From Dongshaea marina (GTDB lineage: Bacteria; Pseudomonadota; Gammaproteobacteria; Enterobacterales; Aeromonadaceae), in NCBI RefSeq assembly GCF_003072645.1, contig NZ_CP028897.1:2369658-2433657 (forward strand): a stretch of 64,000 nucleotides of DNA, read 5' to 3'. Below the pieces are notes generated by a model. The model did no database searches and was not told the origin of the DNA. It worked only from the letters and a program-made list of their open reading frames with translations. How positions within the stretch are numbered: the stretch's first letter is position 1; every line of letters begins with the position of its first letter. Below are positions 39,272 to 48,380 of this stretch, in pieces. The translations under genes and the position numbers were made by a program.

Positions 39272-40666
39272 ATGAGTGATGCAGTTCTTTGTATATTAAA
39301 TGACCACGCTATGGCAGCTAATAAAATCCTCATGGGTTACTGGGAAAAGCTCTGTGAATACGCAAGGAATAACCCCAGTCTGAGGATACACACAGTTATT
39401 TTTAAAGGTAATATAAGAGATGAAAAACAATATGATGCAAACAATGCAAGACAGGAATTACTGCCAAAATTAGAGGGGATAGATCCAAGCTCAATTACAC
39501 GAATTCATTATTTTGGACATGGGTGTCTTAGCAAAATAAAAGTAAAAAATAAGCAAAATGAGGTAGTAGAGAGAGAGGGGATTTTTTCATCAGATGTTCA
39601 AGGTAAAATCCATCATAGTTTTTTTATTGAGCTTTTGGAATATTTTAAAAATACTAAATTGTTTATTTTTGAAAGCTGTAATGCAGCAGGGGCAAAAATA
39701 TTTCCTTCGTCAGAGAATACGGAACAGATTAATAAAAGAAAAGAGCGTGCTATAACCGATGCTAGGTACGTATTAAAACAACAGAAACAGAGAGAAGTCA
39801 TTTATAAATGGTATCAAGGAGGTATTAAGGCATCTGAAAAAAGTGGATTGAAAGTAAAAACAAAATACAATGATAAAAGTGATAAATATGCGCCAATTAA
39901 GTTGTCCGGAAGCATTCTGGATCGGCTTGCCTTTGCTGCATCTGTTCGATTTCCTCATCGGCATATTGAATTTTATGGACCGGGCGCACCCAATACTCCC
40001 CAGAATTGGCTGTATAGCCCACGAGATCGCATTTTTGAGACACAAAAAGATCCGGCCAAAGTAAATATGCTTGAGATGAGTCAAGGTGAATGGGCCAACA
40101 CAGGTCTGTGTGTGGCACCCAGAAAAGGTTCGGAGCAGGAGGAGCAGGAAGAGAATAAGAAGCGTGAAGATGGTCATTTTTACTCTAAGCGAACGGCTTA
40201 TTATGGCTACTGTCTGTATGGGCGTCATAATAAATGTGTGGATGGAAGATCATTTAACGTAATAGAATCATTACTGGAAGATGAGTCGCAGAGCTCACAA
40301 GAGCTAAGGCTCGAAGTTATTCATGTCATAGAGTTTCTTAAAGAACATGCCTCACAAAGTGATGTGCAAAAGCATCAGCTAGATAACATAAAAAATGAGA
40401 TTGAATCATCTAGGGTAATACCAGAGCCTCTGATAGCTCAAAGGGTTGAAGAGATCATAGTGATCTCCAGTCAATCAAAATTTCTGTCTCCGATTATTAG
40501 CATGTTGGCTGCGTTGCGGGAACCTGAGTGTAGTAATACGGATCATATTAAATGTTTAATAAATACTAGGGGCTGTCGTCATGAGCGGACTAGTTTGAGT
40601 ACAATATATTCTTTCATCATTAATCTGGAACTACACAATGAAGAGCCCAGCCCACCGACGCCATGA
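39272..40666 (+). CDS. Putative caspase-fold (clan CD) cysteine peptidase, 3' end disrupted by an IS element
   Basis: Start ATG 39272 best fits the AAGG eight bases upstream (ATG 39269 and GTG 39266 also in frame). Two motifs match the clan CD dyad: a hydrophobic strand followed by His-Gly (ITRIHYFGHG, His about 83) and a second strand ending in Cys (TKLFIFESCNAAG, Cys about 136); a spacing of about 53 residues is usual for caspase, C80 and clostripain-type enzymes. The rest (about 150-430) has no recognised domain. No signal peptide. Codons after 40568 are IS sequence; without the IS the frame would resume at 41416 and stop at about 41487, giving about 455 residues. Composition is AT-rich. 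Function is unknown; an effector or toxin-like role is possible. Confidence 0.55.
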   Translation: MSDAVLCILNDHAMAANKILMGYWEKLCEYARNNPSLRIHTVIFKGNIRDEKQYDANNARQELLPKLEGIDPSSITRIHYFGHGCLSKIKVKNKQNEVVEREGIFSSDVQGKIHHSFFIELLEYFKNTKLFIFESCNAAGAKIFPSSENTEQINKRKERAITDARYVLKQQKQREVIYKWYQGGIKASEKSGLKVKTKYNDKSDKYAPIKLSGSILDRLAFAASVRFPHRHIEFYGPGAPNTPQNWLYSPRDRIFETQKDPAKVNMLEMSQGEWANTGLCVAPRKGSEQEEQEENKKREDGHFYSKRTAYYGYCLYGRHNKCVDGRSFNVIESLLEDESQSSQELRLEVIHVIEFLKEHASQSDVQKHQLDNIKNEIESSRVIPEPLIAQRVEEIIVISSQSKFLSPIISMLAALREPECSNTDHIKCLINTRGCRHERTSLSTIYSFIINLELHNEEPSPPTP

Positions 40667-41413
40667 CATATCAGACCGAGTATGGAGCCTAATCGAACCC
40701 CATATATTGGGAAGAAAAGGTGATTGGGGAAAGGCGGGTCGAGATAACCGACTCTTTATCAATGCTGTTTTTTGGATTTTAAGGACAGGCTCACCTTGGA
40801 GAGACCTTCCTCCCGATTATGGCGACTGGAAAAATACCCATCGACGCTTCAGTCGCTGGCGTGATAAGGGAGTTTGGGCTCGCCTCCAGGAACGTTTAAT
40901 CCATGAGCCTGATTTTGAGTGGCTGATGATCGACGCCAGCCATATCAAAGTCCACCCAGATGCCAGCGGTGCTCAGGGAGGTAATCAGGATATGGGGATA
41001 ACAAAAGGGGCTAAACAGTAAAATCCACTTGGCTGTAGACTCTCATGGCATGCCTGTTAAGTGCTTTGTTACCTCAGGTACAACGGCAGACTGTTCTCAG
41101 GCCTTGGCTCTGATTGATAGTGTCGATGCTGAGTATTTACTGGCTGACAGAGGCTACGATACCAATGCCTTGGTCTCCCAAGCCGAGTTTCTGGGAATGA
41201 AAGTGGTTATTCCATCGAGGAGAAACCGGAAGGTGCTACGGGAGCATGATAAAGGTCTCTATAGAGTTAGGCATTTGGTAGAAAATGCTTTTCTTCATCT
41301 GAAGAGGTGGCGAGGAATCGCGACACGATATGCAAAAAATACCGCTTCATTTGAAGCGGCGGTTCAAATACGTTGTGTAGCACTATGGGCTGCCATCTTA
41401 TGACGACAGCCCC
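40569..41413 (+). mobile_element. IS5-family insertion sequence (IS427-like)
   Basis: 845 bases bounded by inverted repeats GGGGCTGTCGTCATGAG (left) and, inverted, GGGGCTGTCGTCATAAG (right), and flanked by TA on both sides (40567-40568 and 41414-41415), the target duplication usual for the IS427 group. It encodes one transposase split over two frames and is inserted in the peptidase-like gene. Confidence 0.88.
40638..41403 (+). CDS. IS5-family transposase, two frames
   Basis: First frame 40638-41021: N-terminal domain with LIEPHILGRKGDWGKAGRDNR, FINAVFWILRTGSPWRDLP, and the first catalytic Asp in LMIDASHIKVH. Second frame 41029-41403 holds the second Asp (LLADRGYD) and the Glu (RHLVENAFLHLKRWRGIATRY), completing DDE. 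The join is at AAAAGGGG (41003-41010) where family members read TKGGLNSKIHLAVD. Here +1 or -2 shifting is needed, unlike the other breaks in the window. Programmed frameshifting is known in part of the IS5 family, so the element may still be active. Confidence 0.8.
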
Positions 41414-41415
41414 TA

Positions 41416-41742
41416 AACTTTCACGCGACCCACTGTGCGGTTTGAATGTGAAGTCTTTACAGCTGTTTGCTGGCATTTCACTGTAGGCTTGTTCCTTAGC
41501 TAGCCTGCTGGCTCATTACTGAGTGGAGCCTTAGCCCGGGTTTTAAACTATTTAGCCAAGCCACCTTCAGAAGGTATTCCCCATAAGATCCATAAACCCA
41601 GGGACGGGGTAAAAACAAATACAGTTAAACCTATGAGCAATCAAAGTGCCAAGTGAGCCCTTTCTAAAGGCTATTTACCCTCAGTGTCTGAGGCGCATCA
41701 CAAAATCCTTCAGACGTTAATCCGGGTGCGCGCTAATCACTT
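41416..41742. other. Residual 3' end of the peptidase-like gene and intergenic DNA
   Basis: 41416-41487 is the displaced end of the interrupted gene (about 23 codons, ending in TAG). The remaining 250 bases before the kinase stop codon show no gene and no clear terminator. Confidence 0.5.
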
Positions 41743-44415
41743 CTAACTGGCGAGCTGGTCGATCAGTTTTTCGAGTCGCTGCAGATCTGCGGCGTCCAAT
41801 TCATCCCCCTTTCGAAGTTTCTCTTCAAGGTCTTCCACCATCAATTTGATCTCGGCTAGTCCGCAGGTCCCGGCACACCCCTTAAGCGCATGTAGCCAGT
41901 GGCTGAGCTGTTGTGGGGATTGTGCCCTAAACGCTTTGAGACTCAGGCTATACAGGTTATAGAGCTCTTCATTGACCCTGGCCTTCATGGATGGTTCGTC
42001 TAGATCGACGATGGCCTGAGGGCCTGCCGAGGCCTCGTTTAACTCGATCCCACGGGAAAGTTGGTAATTTGCCGCTTTCTCTATGGTTCGTGCCAGTTGC
42101 ATCAGGGAGACAGGTTTCACCAGGTAGCCGTTCATCAACTGATTGAGAAGCTGATTTCGCTCACTGGGGTGAGCATTTGCGGTCAGAGCCACGATATAAC
42201 AGTCACTGTCGAGAATGCTCAGATTTGCATTGCGCCAGCGCTGGGTGGTTTCGATTCCATCGAGATCCGGCAGGCGAATATCCATCAGTACCAGATCAAA
42301 TATCTGTTCACAGGCAAGTTTTAATGCCTCAAAGCCACCGGATGCGGTGACCACCTGTTGTCCTAACTGCTCCAGCATGCGGCGCGTAACTTCCCGGTTG
42401 GTCTCTATGTCATCGACCACTAAAACCTTGAGTTGGGCTGACGCGGCAAGATCTTGCTGCTCCCTGGAGGGGGAGAGCGCCACAGGCTGAGTGGGGTAGG
42501 CCTGGGGACTGGTCTCAGACTCATTGAGCGGAAGTTGCAGGGTGAAGGTTGAACCATGTCCCGGCGTGCTCGCAAGTGTCATGCTTCCCCCATTAACTCG
42601 GCAAGTTTGAGACTGATAGGGAGCCCTAGGCCGCTTCCGGATTGTTGATGGCGGGTTTGGTGAAATGGCTGGAAGATCCTTTGCTGATCCTCCCGGGCAA
42701 TCCCGATCCCCGGATCTTTAACGGCAAAGCTAAGGATCTGTTGTTTGACGTCCAGCTGCAGGCAAATCTCTCCCCGGGGGTGAATTTCACTGCATTTGCC
42801 AGGAGATTGATCAGGATCTGTTTGATCCTTTGACCATCACAGAGAATCGTCGCCGGGATCTCCGAGGAAGCGGTAATCGTTAGCTCAAGCCCCTTGCTCA
42901 GAGCTCTGGGCTCAACAATTTTAAGAGCCTGTTTAGCCAAAAGCAGAGGTGAAAATTGACGAAGGGTCAGGATCATCTCACCGGCTTCGATGCGGGAGAT
43001 ATCCAAAATGTTGTTCACCAGGGTTAACAGAGAGTCAGCACACTGCTCTGCAGTAGAAGCCATCTCCTTTTGCTCCTGATTGAGGCTTGATAGCTTGAGT
43101 AGCTCCAAAGAGCCGACAACCCCATTGAGTGGCGTTCTGATCTCATGGCTGATATCGGTCAGGTATTCGCTCTTGCGCAGATTTGCAATTTCGGCGGCCT
43201 GCCTGGCGACTTCGGCGGCCTGTTTGGCCTTTGCCAGGGCGGATGTACGCTGCTCGACCTTGCTCTCAAGGTTCTTATAGCCATCTTCGACTTCGCTGAT
43301 CAATCGGTTATAGGCGCGAGCTATCTGCCCGAGCTCATCCTTACGCTCAGAAGGAAGCCTCTGGTAACTCTTATTGCGACTGGAGTCATGGAGGATCCGA
43401 ATGAATTGACGTAATGGATCGAGCAGGTAGTGGCGCAGCGTCAGGATCAGGATGGCGATTAGAATGATCAAGGCTGCGATACCAAAGGGGAGGTGGTGAC
43501 TCAGGTGTTCTAACTCAACCTTATTGAGCTGAGATAGGGGTAGAGGTTTACCAGCTCCCAGGGAGGCGATTTAAGAGGGGCCCGGGTCACATAGTAGTTG
43601 CCACTGTTAAAGTTGATTGCATCCGGAGAGGCGAGTTGTTTCTCCAGATTGGCCTCCTCCTCGGTTGTCAGGGAGCTGGGGAGGATCGGCAGTAGTTTTC
43701 CATCTCTTGAGAACAGCAGGCTAAAGTTTCCGGGGAAAATTGGATAGTTTTCAGCCACCAGTTGGTTGATATGCATGGTGTAGCCGGCATAGATCAGCTG
43801 TCCATTGAATGCGGTGGCCGTGGCGACGGGAATACACCAGTTATTGGAGCTTTGATCATAGTAGGGTTTGCCCCAGTAGTAACCATTGGATGAGGGCTGC
43901 TTGAGCAGATCCCTGAGCTCGTCGATGTGAGAGATCACATAGGGGTGATTTGAAGCCAGGGTATCAAAAGCGATCCCCTCGTTGGGGATGATGATGAAGC
44001 TATTGCGATACAGGACTTGGTTACCTATGGTGTGCCCGACCAGAAACTGGATGGTATTGATCGCCAGGGGAGTAAGCTGAGAGAGTTTAGTAACGCTGTC
44101 ATCAAAGGCCCAGAACCGGCCCGACAGCTCTTGATCTATGGGGTGTGGATGAGGAGTTTGACTCAGGTGCTCCCGCCAGCTGTTGAGCAGGCGGAGGGCA
44201 TCATTTTGCGCAAAGATAAACCGCTCGCTCTCAAGCTGAGCTCGCATTTCGGTATAGGTCTGGTAGTAGAAGAGGATCCGGCTGCGAGCCTGGCTGTAAT
44301 AGCTGTAGTAAGAGAAGACAGCGGCGGACTCGGTGAGCAGCCAAAGGGCAGCCATCGTCAGCCCTAACAGGATGGTAAGCCGGGTGACCAGCGAGGATTT
44401 CCAGGGTAGTTTCAT
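41743..44415 (-). CDS. Hybrid sensor histidine kinase 3 (three apparent frameshifts)
   Basis: Reconstructed length 891 residues. ATG 44415 is chosen because MKLPWKSSLVTRLTILL then aligns with the start of kinase 2; TTG 44439 is the longer alternative. Membrane helix, periplasmic sensor with GYYWGKPYYDQ, second helix, HAMP (DELGQIARAYN), HisKA (DISHEIRTPLNG), HATPase (NLLANAVKFT, GSGLGL), receiver (VVDDIETN, LVLMDIRLPDLDG, LVKP) and HPt (WLHALKGCAG). Three breaks: G4 at 43537-43540, C4G5 at 42772-42780 and C5 at 42587-42591; one base added at each gives an uninterrupted protein. With three breaks it could be a true pseudogene, but each matches the window-wide pattern. Confidence 0.8.
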
Positions 44416-44464
44416 GCGCGCTAATGTTTGTTCCCACAAAGAGGGTGTATTCTAAAACATTAGC

Positions 44465-44510
44465 AGCCCGCTCATAAGGTGTTTTGTTGAAAATACCTTA
44501 TGAGCGGGCT
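44465..44510. repeat. 16-bp perfect inverted repeat between AraC gene and kinase 3
   Basis: AGCCCGCTCATAAGGT and its exact complement flank a 14-base loop. There is no T tract on either side in the minus direction, so it is an imperfect terminator candidate for the AraC-family gene; it could also be an operator or attenuator about 50 bases upstream of the kinase start. Confidence 0.5.
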
Positions 44511-44511
44511 T

Positions 44512-44537
44512 AGGCTCTGTTGAGGTTTCAGATTTTG
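44512..44537. repeat. Terminal fragment of the AGGCTCTGTTGA repeat family
   Basis: AGGCTCTGTTGAGGTTTCAGATTTTG matches the inverted right end of the element at 52627-52894 at all but two or three positions. Only the end is present, directly downstream of the AraC-family stop codon. Confidence 0.45.
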
Positions 44538-44538
44538 C

Positions 44539-45246
44539 TCAGGCGACGGCCAAAACCTGCTCGCGGATCTCAGAGGGGCTAAAGCTGTAACGCTTTTTAA
44601 AGCTATCTGAGAAGTGAGCGTGATTATTGAATCCGCACTCCAGGGCTATGTCTGAGATCCGCATGTTACTTGCCAGCAGGAGCTTGTGACCATGCTGCAA
44701 TCGTTTCTCAACCAGCCATGATTTAGGGTTGATTCCATAATTTTCATGGAAGATGTAGTTAAGCTTACGTACGTTAATTCCAAGCTCAGAAGCATAACGC
44801 TTCACTGACCAGGGCTTAAGCGCGTTGGTTTCGATAAATTCAATCAGATTATGGTCCCGGTCGACAAAGTGTGTCAGCAGACTTGCAAACGTTCCGGGAT
44901 CAACGGCAAGGCCATAGGTACAGATAAACTGTAGCAAAACCTTACGATTGTGTGCCCCGATACTGTGAACGACCTGGAGCATCGCCTCAGACAGAGGTAG
45001 CTGGTAAAAGAGCTCTCCCTCAATAGGCTGGGGAGCACTTGCCTTAAGCAGATCGGTCAGCTCCAGGTAGATCTCCTGAAAATCAGCTCTGTAGAAGGGA
45101 ATCGACTCCAATTCCTGCTGCTGTTGTAAGGTAGCAGTTGCTCCTTCATGGGTTATGACCAGGGTCCTTCCCGCGATGGGAGTACTTTTACCACGGATGC
45201 AAATTGCACCATCTTGATTGAAGAAAAAAAATTGAATCTGTGCCAT
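44539..45246 (-). CDS. AraC-family transcriptional regulator
   Basis: 235 residues. The N-terminal 130 residues are a poorly conserved sensing or dimerisation domain. The C-terminal AraC domain (about 135-232) has two HTH motifs: WSVKRYASELGINVRKLNYIF, and the conserved second motif MRISDIALECGFNNHAHFSDSFKKRYSFSPSE. Start ATG 45246. It lies upstream of kinase 3 on the same strand, separated by an inverted repeat; a regulatory link is possible but not shown. An 18-bp palindrome lies about 70 bases upstream. Confidence 0.85.
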   Translation of the reverse strand: MAQIQFFFFNQDGAICIRGKSTPIAGRTLVITHEGATATLQQQQELESIPFYRADFQEIYLELTDLLKASAPQPIEGELFYQLPLSEAMLQVVHSIGAHNRKVLLQFICTYGLAVDPGTFASLLTHFVDRDHNLIEFIETNALKPWSVKRYASELGINVRKLNYIFHENYGINPKSWLVEKRLQHGHKLLLASNMRISDIALECGFNNHAHFSDSFKKRYSFSPSEIREQVLAVA

Positions 45247-45313
45247 CGGTGAATATTAAAGTATCTCGTTGAATAACCGGGACAGATGATGACAGAATTT
45301 AATACTGATTAAG

Positions 45314-45337
45314 ATCAGGTGAACACCTGATTTTTTT
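45314..45337. promoter_or_regulatory. 18-bp perfect palindrome upstream of the AraC-family gene
   Basis: ATCAGGTGAACACCTGAT followed on the plus strand by a T7 tract. As a hairpin with T tract it could terminate plus-strand transcription, yet no plus-strand gene precedes it. As DNA it is a good dimeric operator about 70 bases upstream of the regulator start. Either reading is possible. Confidence 0.4.
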
Positions 45338-45471
45338 CTCAGTACTCTCATGGAGGGGACAGCTACGCGGATCCTAACAGCTTATTTGAGGCTTTGCTTT
45401 GCAAAAAATGATGAGTTTTTCGGAACTGGAAAATGAAATATCTGAAAGTTGAAAATTCTGAGAGGAGAAAT

Positions 45472-45548
45472 TGGTGCGTCCGAGTAGACTCGAACTACCG
45501 ACCCCCACCATGTCAAGGTGGTGCTCTAACCAACTGAGCTACGGACGC
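45472..45548 (-). tRNA. tRNA-Val (GAC)
   Basis: 77 nt with encoded CCA. Acceptor stem GCGTCCG/CGGACGC, anticodon loop TTGACAT giving GAC, T arm GTTCGAGTC. One mismatch in the T stem (GGTAG/CTACT pairing shifted by a T) still leaves a paired stem. Second in a two-gene transcript. Confidence 0.95.
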
Positions 45549-45558
45549 ACTAAGAAAG

Positions 45559-45635
45559 TGGTGCGTTCTAGTGGACTCGAACCACCGACCCCCACCATGT
45601 CAAGGTGGTGCTCTAACCAGCTGAGCTAAGAACGC
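45559..45635 (-). tRNA. tRNA-Val (GAC), promoter-proximal copy
   Basis: 77 nt with encoded CCA, acceptor GCGTTCT/AGAACGC (compensated relative to the other copy), same GAC anticodon. Ten bases separate the two, so they are processed from one precursor. Confidence 0.95.
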
Positions 45636-45653
45636 ATCGTTTGAGGCGAGGCC

Positions 45654-45682
45654 ATAGTATCGAATCGGTTTCCCTCGGGCAA
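45654..45682 (-). promoter_or_regulatory. Promoter of the tRNA-Val pair
   Basis: On the minus strand TTGCCC, 17 bases, TACTAT, then a GC-rich GGCCTCGCC discriminator, about 18 bases before the first tRNA. This is the standard stable-RNA promoter layout. Confidence 0.75.
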
Positions 45683-45818
45683 GGTGTTTTTGGGGGGATC
45701 ACAAAAAGAAGACTCAAGTGATTATTATCTGCTCACTTAGCGTGGCTGCGAAATCCGTTAGCTGATTTTATCAGCGTAACTGCTATGCTTGGGTCCTTCT
45801 AACTCAGGGAGAAACGTC

Positions 45819-46450
45819 ATGTTCAGTGGTATTGTCGCGGGTGTCGCCAGGATTGAGGCGATCGATGAGAAAATTAATTTTCGTACGTTTTGGGTGAGTC
45901 TGCCGGAGTCGGTGCGTCTGGGACTCAAGATCGGAGATTCTGTCGCGCACAATGGTTGCTGTTTGACCGTGACCCAAATCGACGGGGGCAGGTCAGTTTT
46001 GATCTGATGCAGGAGACCCTGCGAGTCACCAACCTGGGGGAGCTTCAAGTCGGGGACAGTGTCAATGCTGAGTCTGCTCTGAAGTTTGGGGATGTGATTG
46101 GCGGCCACCTGATGTCCGGGCATATCATGGCAATGGCGGAGCTTTTGGAGCGAACTCCCTCTGACAACAACCTGAGTCTGACGTTTCGCGCTCCTGCCCA
46201 CTTAATGAAATATATTCTGACCAAGGGCTATATAGGAATTGATGGGATCAGTTTGACGGTCGGCGAAGTAAAGGACGATTGTTTTGATGTTCACCTGATC
46301 CCGGAAACTCTGAGCAGGACGACCCTGGGAGCAAAACAGCCGGGAGAGCGGGTGAATATTGAGATCGATCCCCAGACTCAGGCGATTGTAGAGACGGTGG
46401 AGCGGGTGATGGCGCAAGGCGGGGTGTGGCAGCCGGGGCTGTCAGGTTAG
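45819..46450 (+). CDS. ribE: Riboflavin synthase alpha subunit (apparent frameshift)
   Basis: Reconstructed length 210 residues. ATG 45819 with CAGGGAG upstream. Two lumazine-binding repeats: [35 protein letters not shown] and [19 protein letters not shown], with GGHLMSGHI between. The enzyme dismutates two 6,7-dimethyl-8-ribityllumazine molecules to riboflavin. The frame breaks at a five-G run (45984-45988); a sixth G gives [17 protein letters not shown]. Because it is an essential step, an under-call in the assembly is much more likely than loss. In E. coli the gene is also called ribC. Confidence 0.93.
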
Positions 46451-46473
46451 CCAGGCCTTGGGGCGCTGGCCGG

Positions 46474-46677
46474 TTAAAAGATCTGCTCGTCGTCTGCGTC
46501 TACAAACAGCTGTAAACGATCATGGAGCTCGTCACGATGTAGCACCAGGTGAATGGTGTTATAGCAGGCCATGCACTCTTCATGATAGTCCTGATCCCCC
46601 TGAGTTGCGTCCAGCTCAACCGGGGTATGACAGCCACAGTGGGGGCAGATGATATTCTTGTATATGTGATCACGCAT
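46474..46677 (-). CDS. CPXCG-motif cysteine-rich protein
   Basis: 67 residues from ATG 46677, chosen because AGGGGA lies eight bases upstream; a start at 46695 would overlap that site. Two zinc-ribbon-like pairs, CPHCG and ECMACYN, with an acidic remainder. Proteins of this CPXCG family are widespread small unknowns near metabolic genes. Likely zinc binding; role unknown. Confidence 0.75.
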   Translation of the reverse strand: MRDHIYKNIICPHCGCHTPVELDATQGDQDYHEECMACYNTIHLVLHRDELHDRLQLFVDADDEQIF

Positions 46678-46793
46678 AACCGATCCCCTTTTCACTCTGT
46701 TTCCTTAAGTTTAGTGATTTTAAGCTCCCTGTATGGGATCAATGGCACAGAACCAGGGTTGCTGTGCCGGGGGATCTCGAAGCGGGCCCTGGC

Positions 46794-47467
46794 TCACAAA
46801 ATTGAGCTGGCGCGCTTTCTCTCCTGAGTGATGATCTCTGGTAGTGCTGCCAGGCTGCTGAGTTGGTGATCGGCTATCACCCAGCGGGGATCGTGCTGCT
46901 GACTTTGCTCCGGGATCACTACAGATCGCATGCAGGCGGCTTTCACTGCGACCAGGCCATTAAAGCTATCTTCAATGGCTAAACACTGCTCGGGGTGAGC
47001 ATTAAGATGTTTTGCGGTTTGCAGGTAGACCCCCGGATGGGGCTTACCGTATCGCTCATGCTCTGCGGAGTAGCAGTGAGTAAAGTAGCTGCCGATCTCA
47101 AGGGTATCGAGAATCGTGGTGAGCAGGATGTCGGGGAGGAGGTGGCCAGCCCAATGGGGAGATCCTGGGAGCGACAAAACTCAAGTGCTTCATGAAGGCC
47201 GGGCTTACTCTTTCCTTCACTGGCGATCTGCTCGCAGACTCTCTGAACGATTGCATTGATTACATCGGTGCAACTGCTTCCCTCCCAGGGGTGCTTTTGG
47301 TACCACCATCCGACCAGTTGGTCGATCCGGATCCCCATGGTTTTATAGGTATCTTCAAGGGTGATCGGTACCCCAAGTTTGCTGAGGATATCGATTTCGG
47401 CCTGTTGCCAAAAGGGCTCTGAGTCGATAAGAACCCCATCCATGTCAAAAATGACGGCTTGTAGCAT
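46794..47467 (-). CDS. hxpB: HAD-family hexitol/sugar phosphatase HxpB/YniC (apparent frameshift)
   Basis: Reconstructed length 224 residues, matching E. coli YniC (222). HAD motif I IFDMDGVLIDSEPFW, motif II LATSS, motif III KPHPGVYL, motif IV IEDSFNGLVAVKAA. IRIDQLVGWWYQKHPW is close to YniC. It dephosphorylates 2-deoxyglucose-6-phosphate and related hexitol phosphates. The break at G4 47133-47136 is repaired by one base, giving SSPDILLTTILDTLEIG. It is next to yniA on the same strand, as in E. coli. Confidence 0.88.
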
Positions 47468-47510
47468 GAGAGAACCTCAAGAGAAATGGAGGCTCTATTA
47501 TACCCGCTTG

Positions 47511-48380
47511 TCAGGGTGCTTCCAGGATTTGCTGGGTCAGCTGTTTCGCCTGGCTGAGGTAGGCATCCCCGAAAATATTGCAGTGATTCAGGATGTGGTA
47601 GAAGTTATAGATATCACGACGGGTACCATATCCTTCGTCGAGGGGAGCTTCGCTCAGATAACCTTCATAGAAGCTTTGAGGAAGGCGACCAAACAGCTCG
47701 GTCATCGCAATATCGACTTCGCGATCCCCCCAGTAGCATGCGGGATCATAGATGACCGGCTGGCCATCCTGGCAAAAGGCGATATTGCCATTCCACAGAT
47801 CACCATGCAGCAGTGAGGGGCGCGGCTGGTGGTGAGCGAGTTTTTGCTTGATCCTGGCGATCAGCTCCTCGATATCTCCAAGCAGGATCCCTTTTTCCTG
47901 CAGCAGCTGTAGCTGCCAGCCGATGCGTTGCTCTGCAAAGAACTGACACCACTTTCGTTGCCAGCTGTTGGGCTGAACCGTCGGACCAATATAGTTGTCC
48001 TCATCGGCTCCATACATAGCCTGTTCGCCGTGAGAATGCAGCGCCGCTAATTCGATTCCCGCCTTATACCAGCTTTCGGGAGTTGCAGGTTCAAAATTCA
48101 GGTATTCGAGCACCAAAAAGCTGTGAGTCTTGGTTTTGCCATAGCAGATGGGGTGGGGCACACGAATGGTCTGGCTGGCGAGCAGAGTTTTTAACCCCTG
48201 AGCCTCCACCTCATAGGGGTCTATGTGACTCTTGTTATTGGTTTTTACAAACAGGGAGCGGGAACCATCGCTGATATGATAGGCGTGATTATTATCATCA
48301 CCAGCGATTATGGTGCGCTCTTTAATTGCAAAGGGGGTTTCTAATTCACAGGCAATTTGCTCTGCAATGGATTGCCACAT
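47511..48380 (-). CDS. yniA: Fructosamine kinase family protein YniA
   Basis: 289 residues, full length. Aminoglycoside phosphotransferase-like fold: FVKTNNKS near the N-terminus, the catalytic loop LLHGDLWNGNIAF and the metal-binding stretch VIYDPACYWGDREVDIAMTELFG. The family phosphorylates ketosamines such as fructosamine and ribulosamine on glycated proteins (protein deglycation repair). Pairs with hxpB downstream, 43 bases apart. Confidence 0.92.
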   Translation of the reverse strand: MWQSIAEQIACELETPFAIKERTIIAGDDNNHAYHISDGSRSLFVKTNNKSHIDPYEVEAQGLKTLLASQTIRVPHPICYGKTKTHSFLVLEYLNFEPATPESWYKAGIELAALHSHGEQAMYGADEDNYIGPTVQPNSWQRKWCQFFAEQRIGWQLQLLQEKGILLGDIEELIARIKQKLAHHQPRPSLLHGDLWNGNIAFCQDGQPVIYDPACYWGDREVDIAMTELFGRLPQSFYEGYLSEAPLDEGYGTRRDIYNFYHILNHCNIFGDAYLSQAKQLTQQILEAP

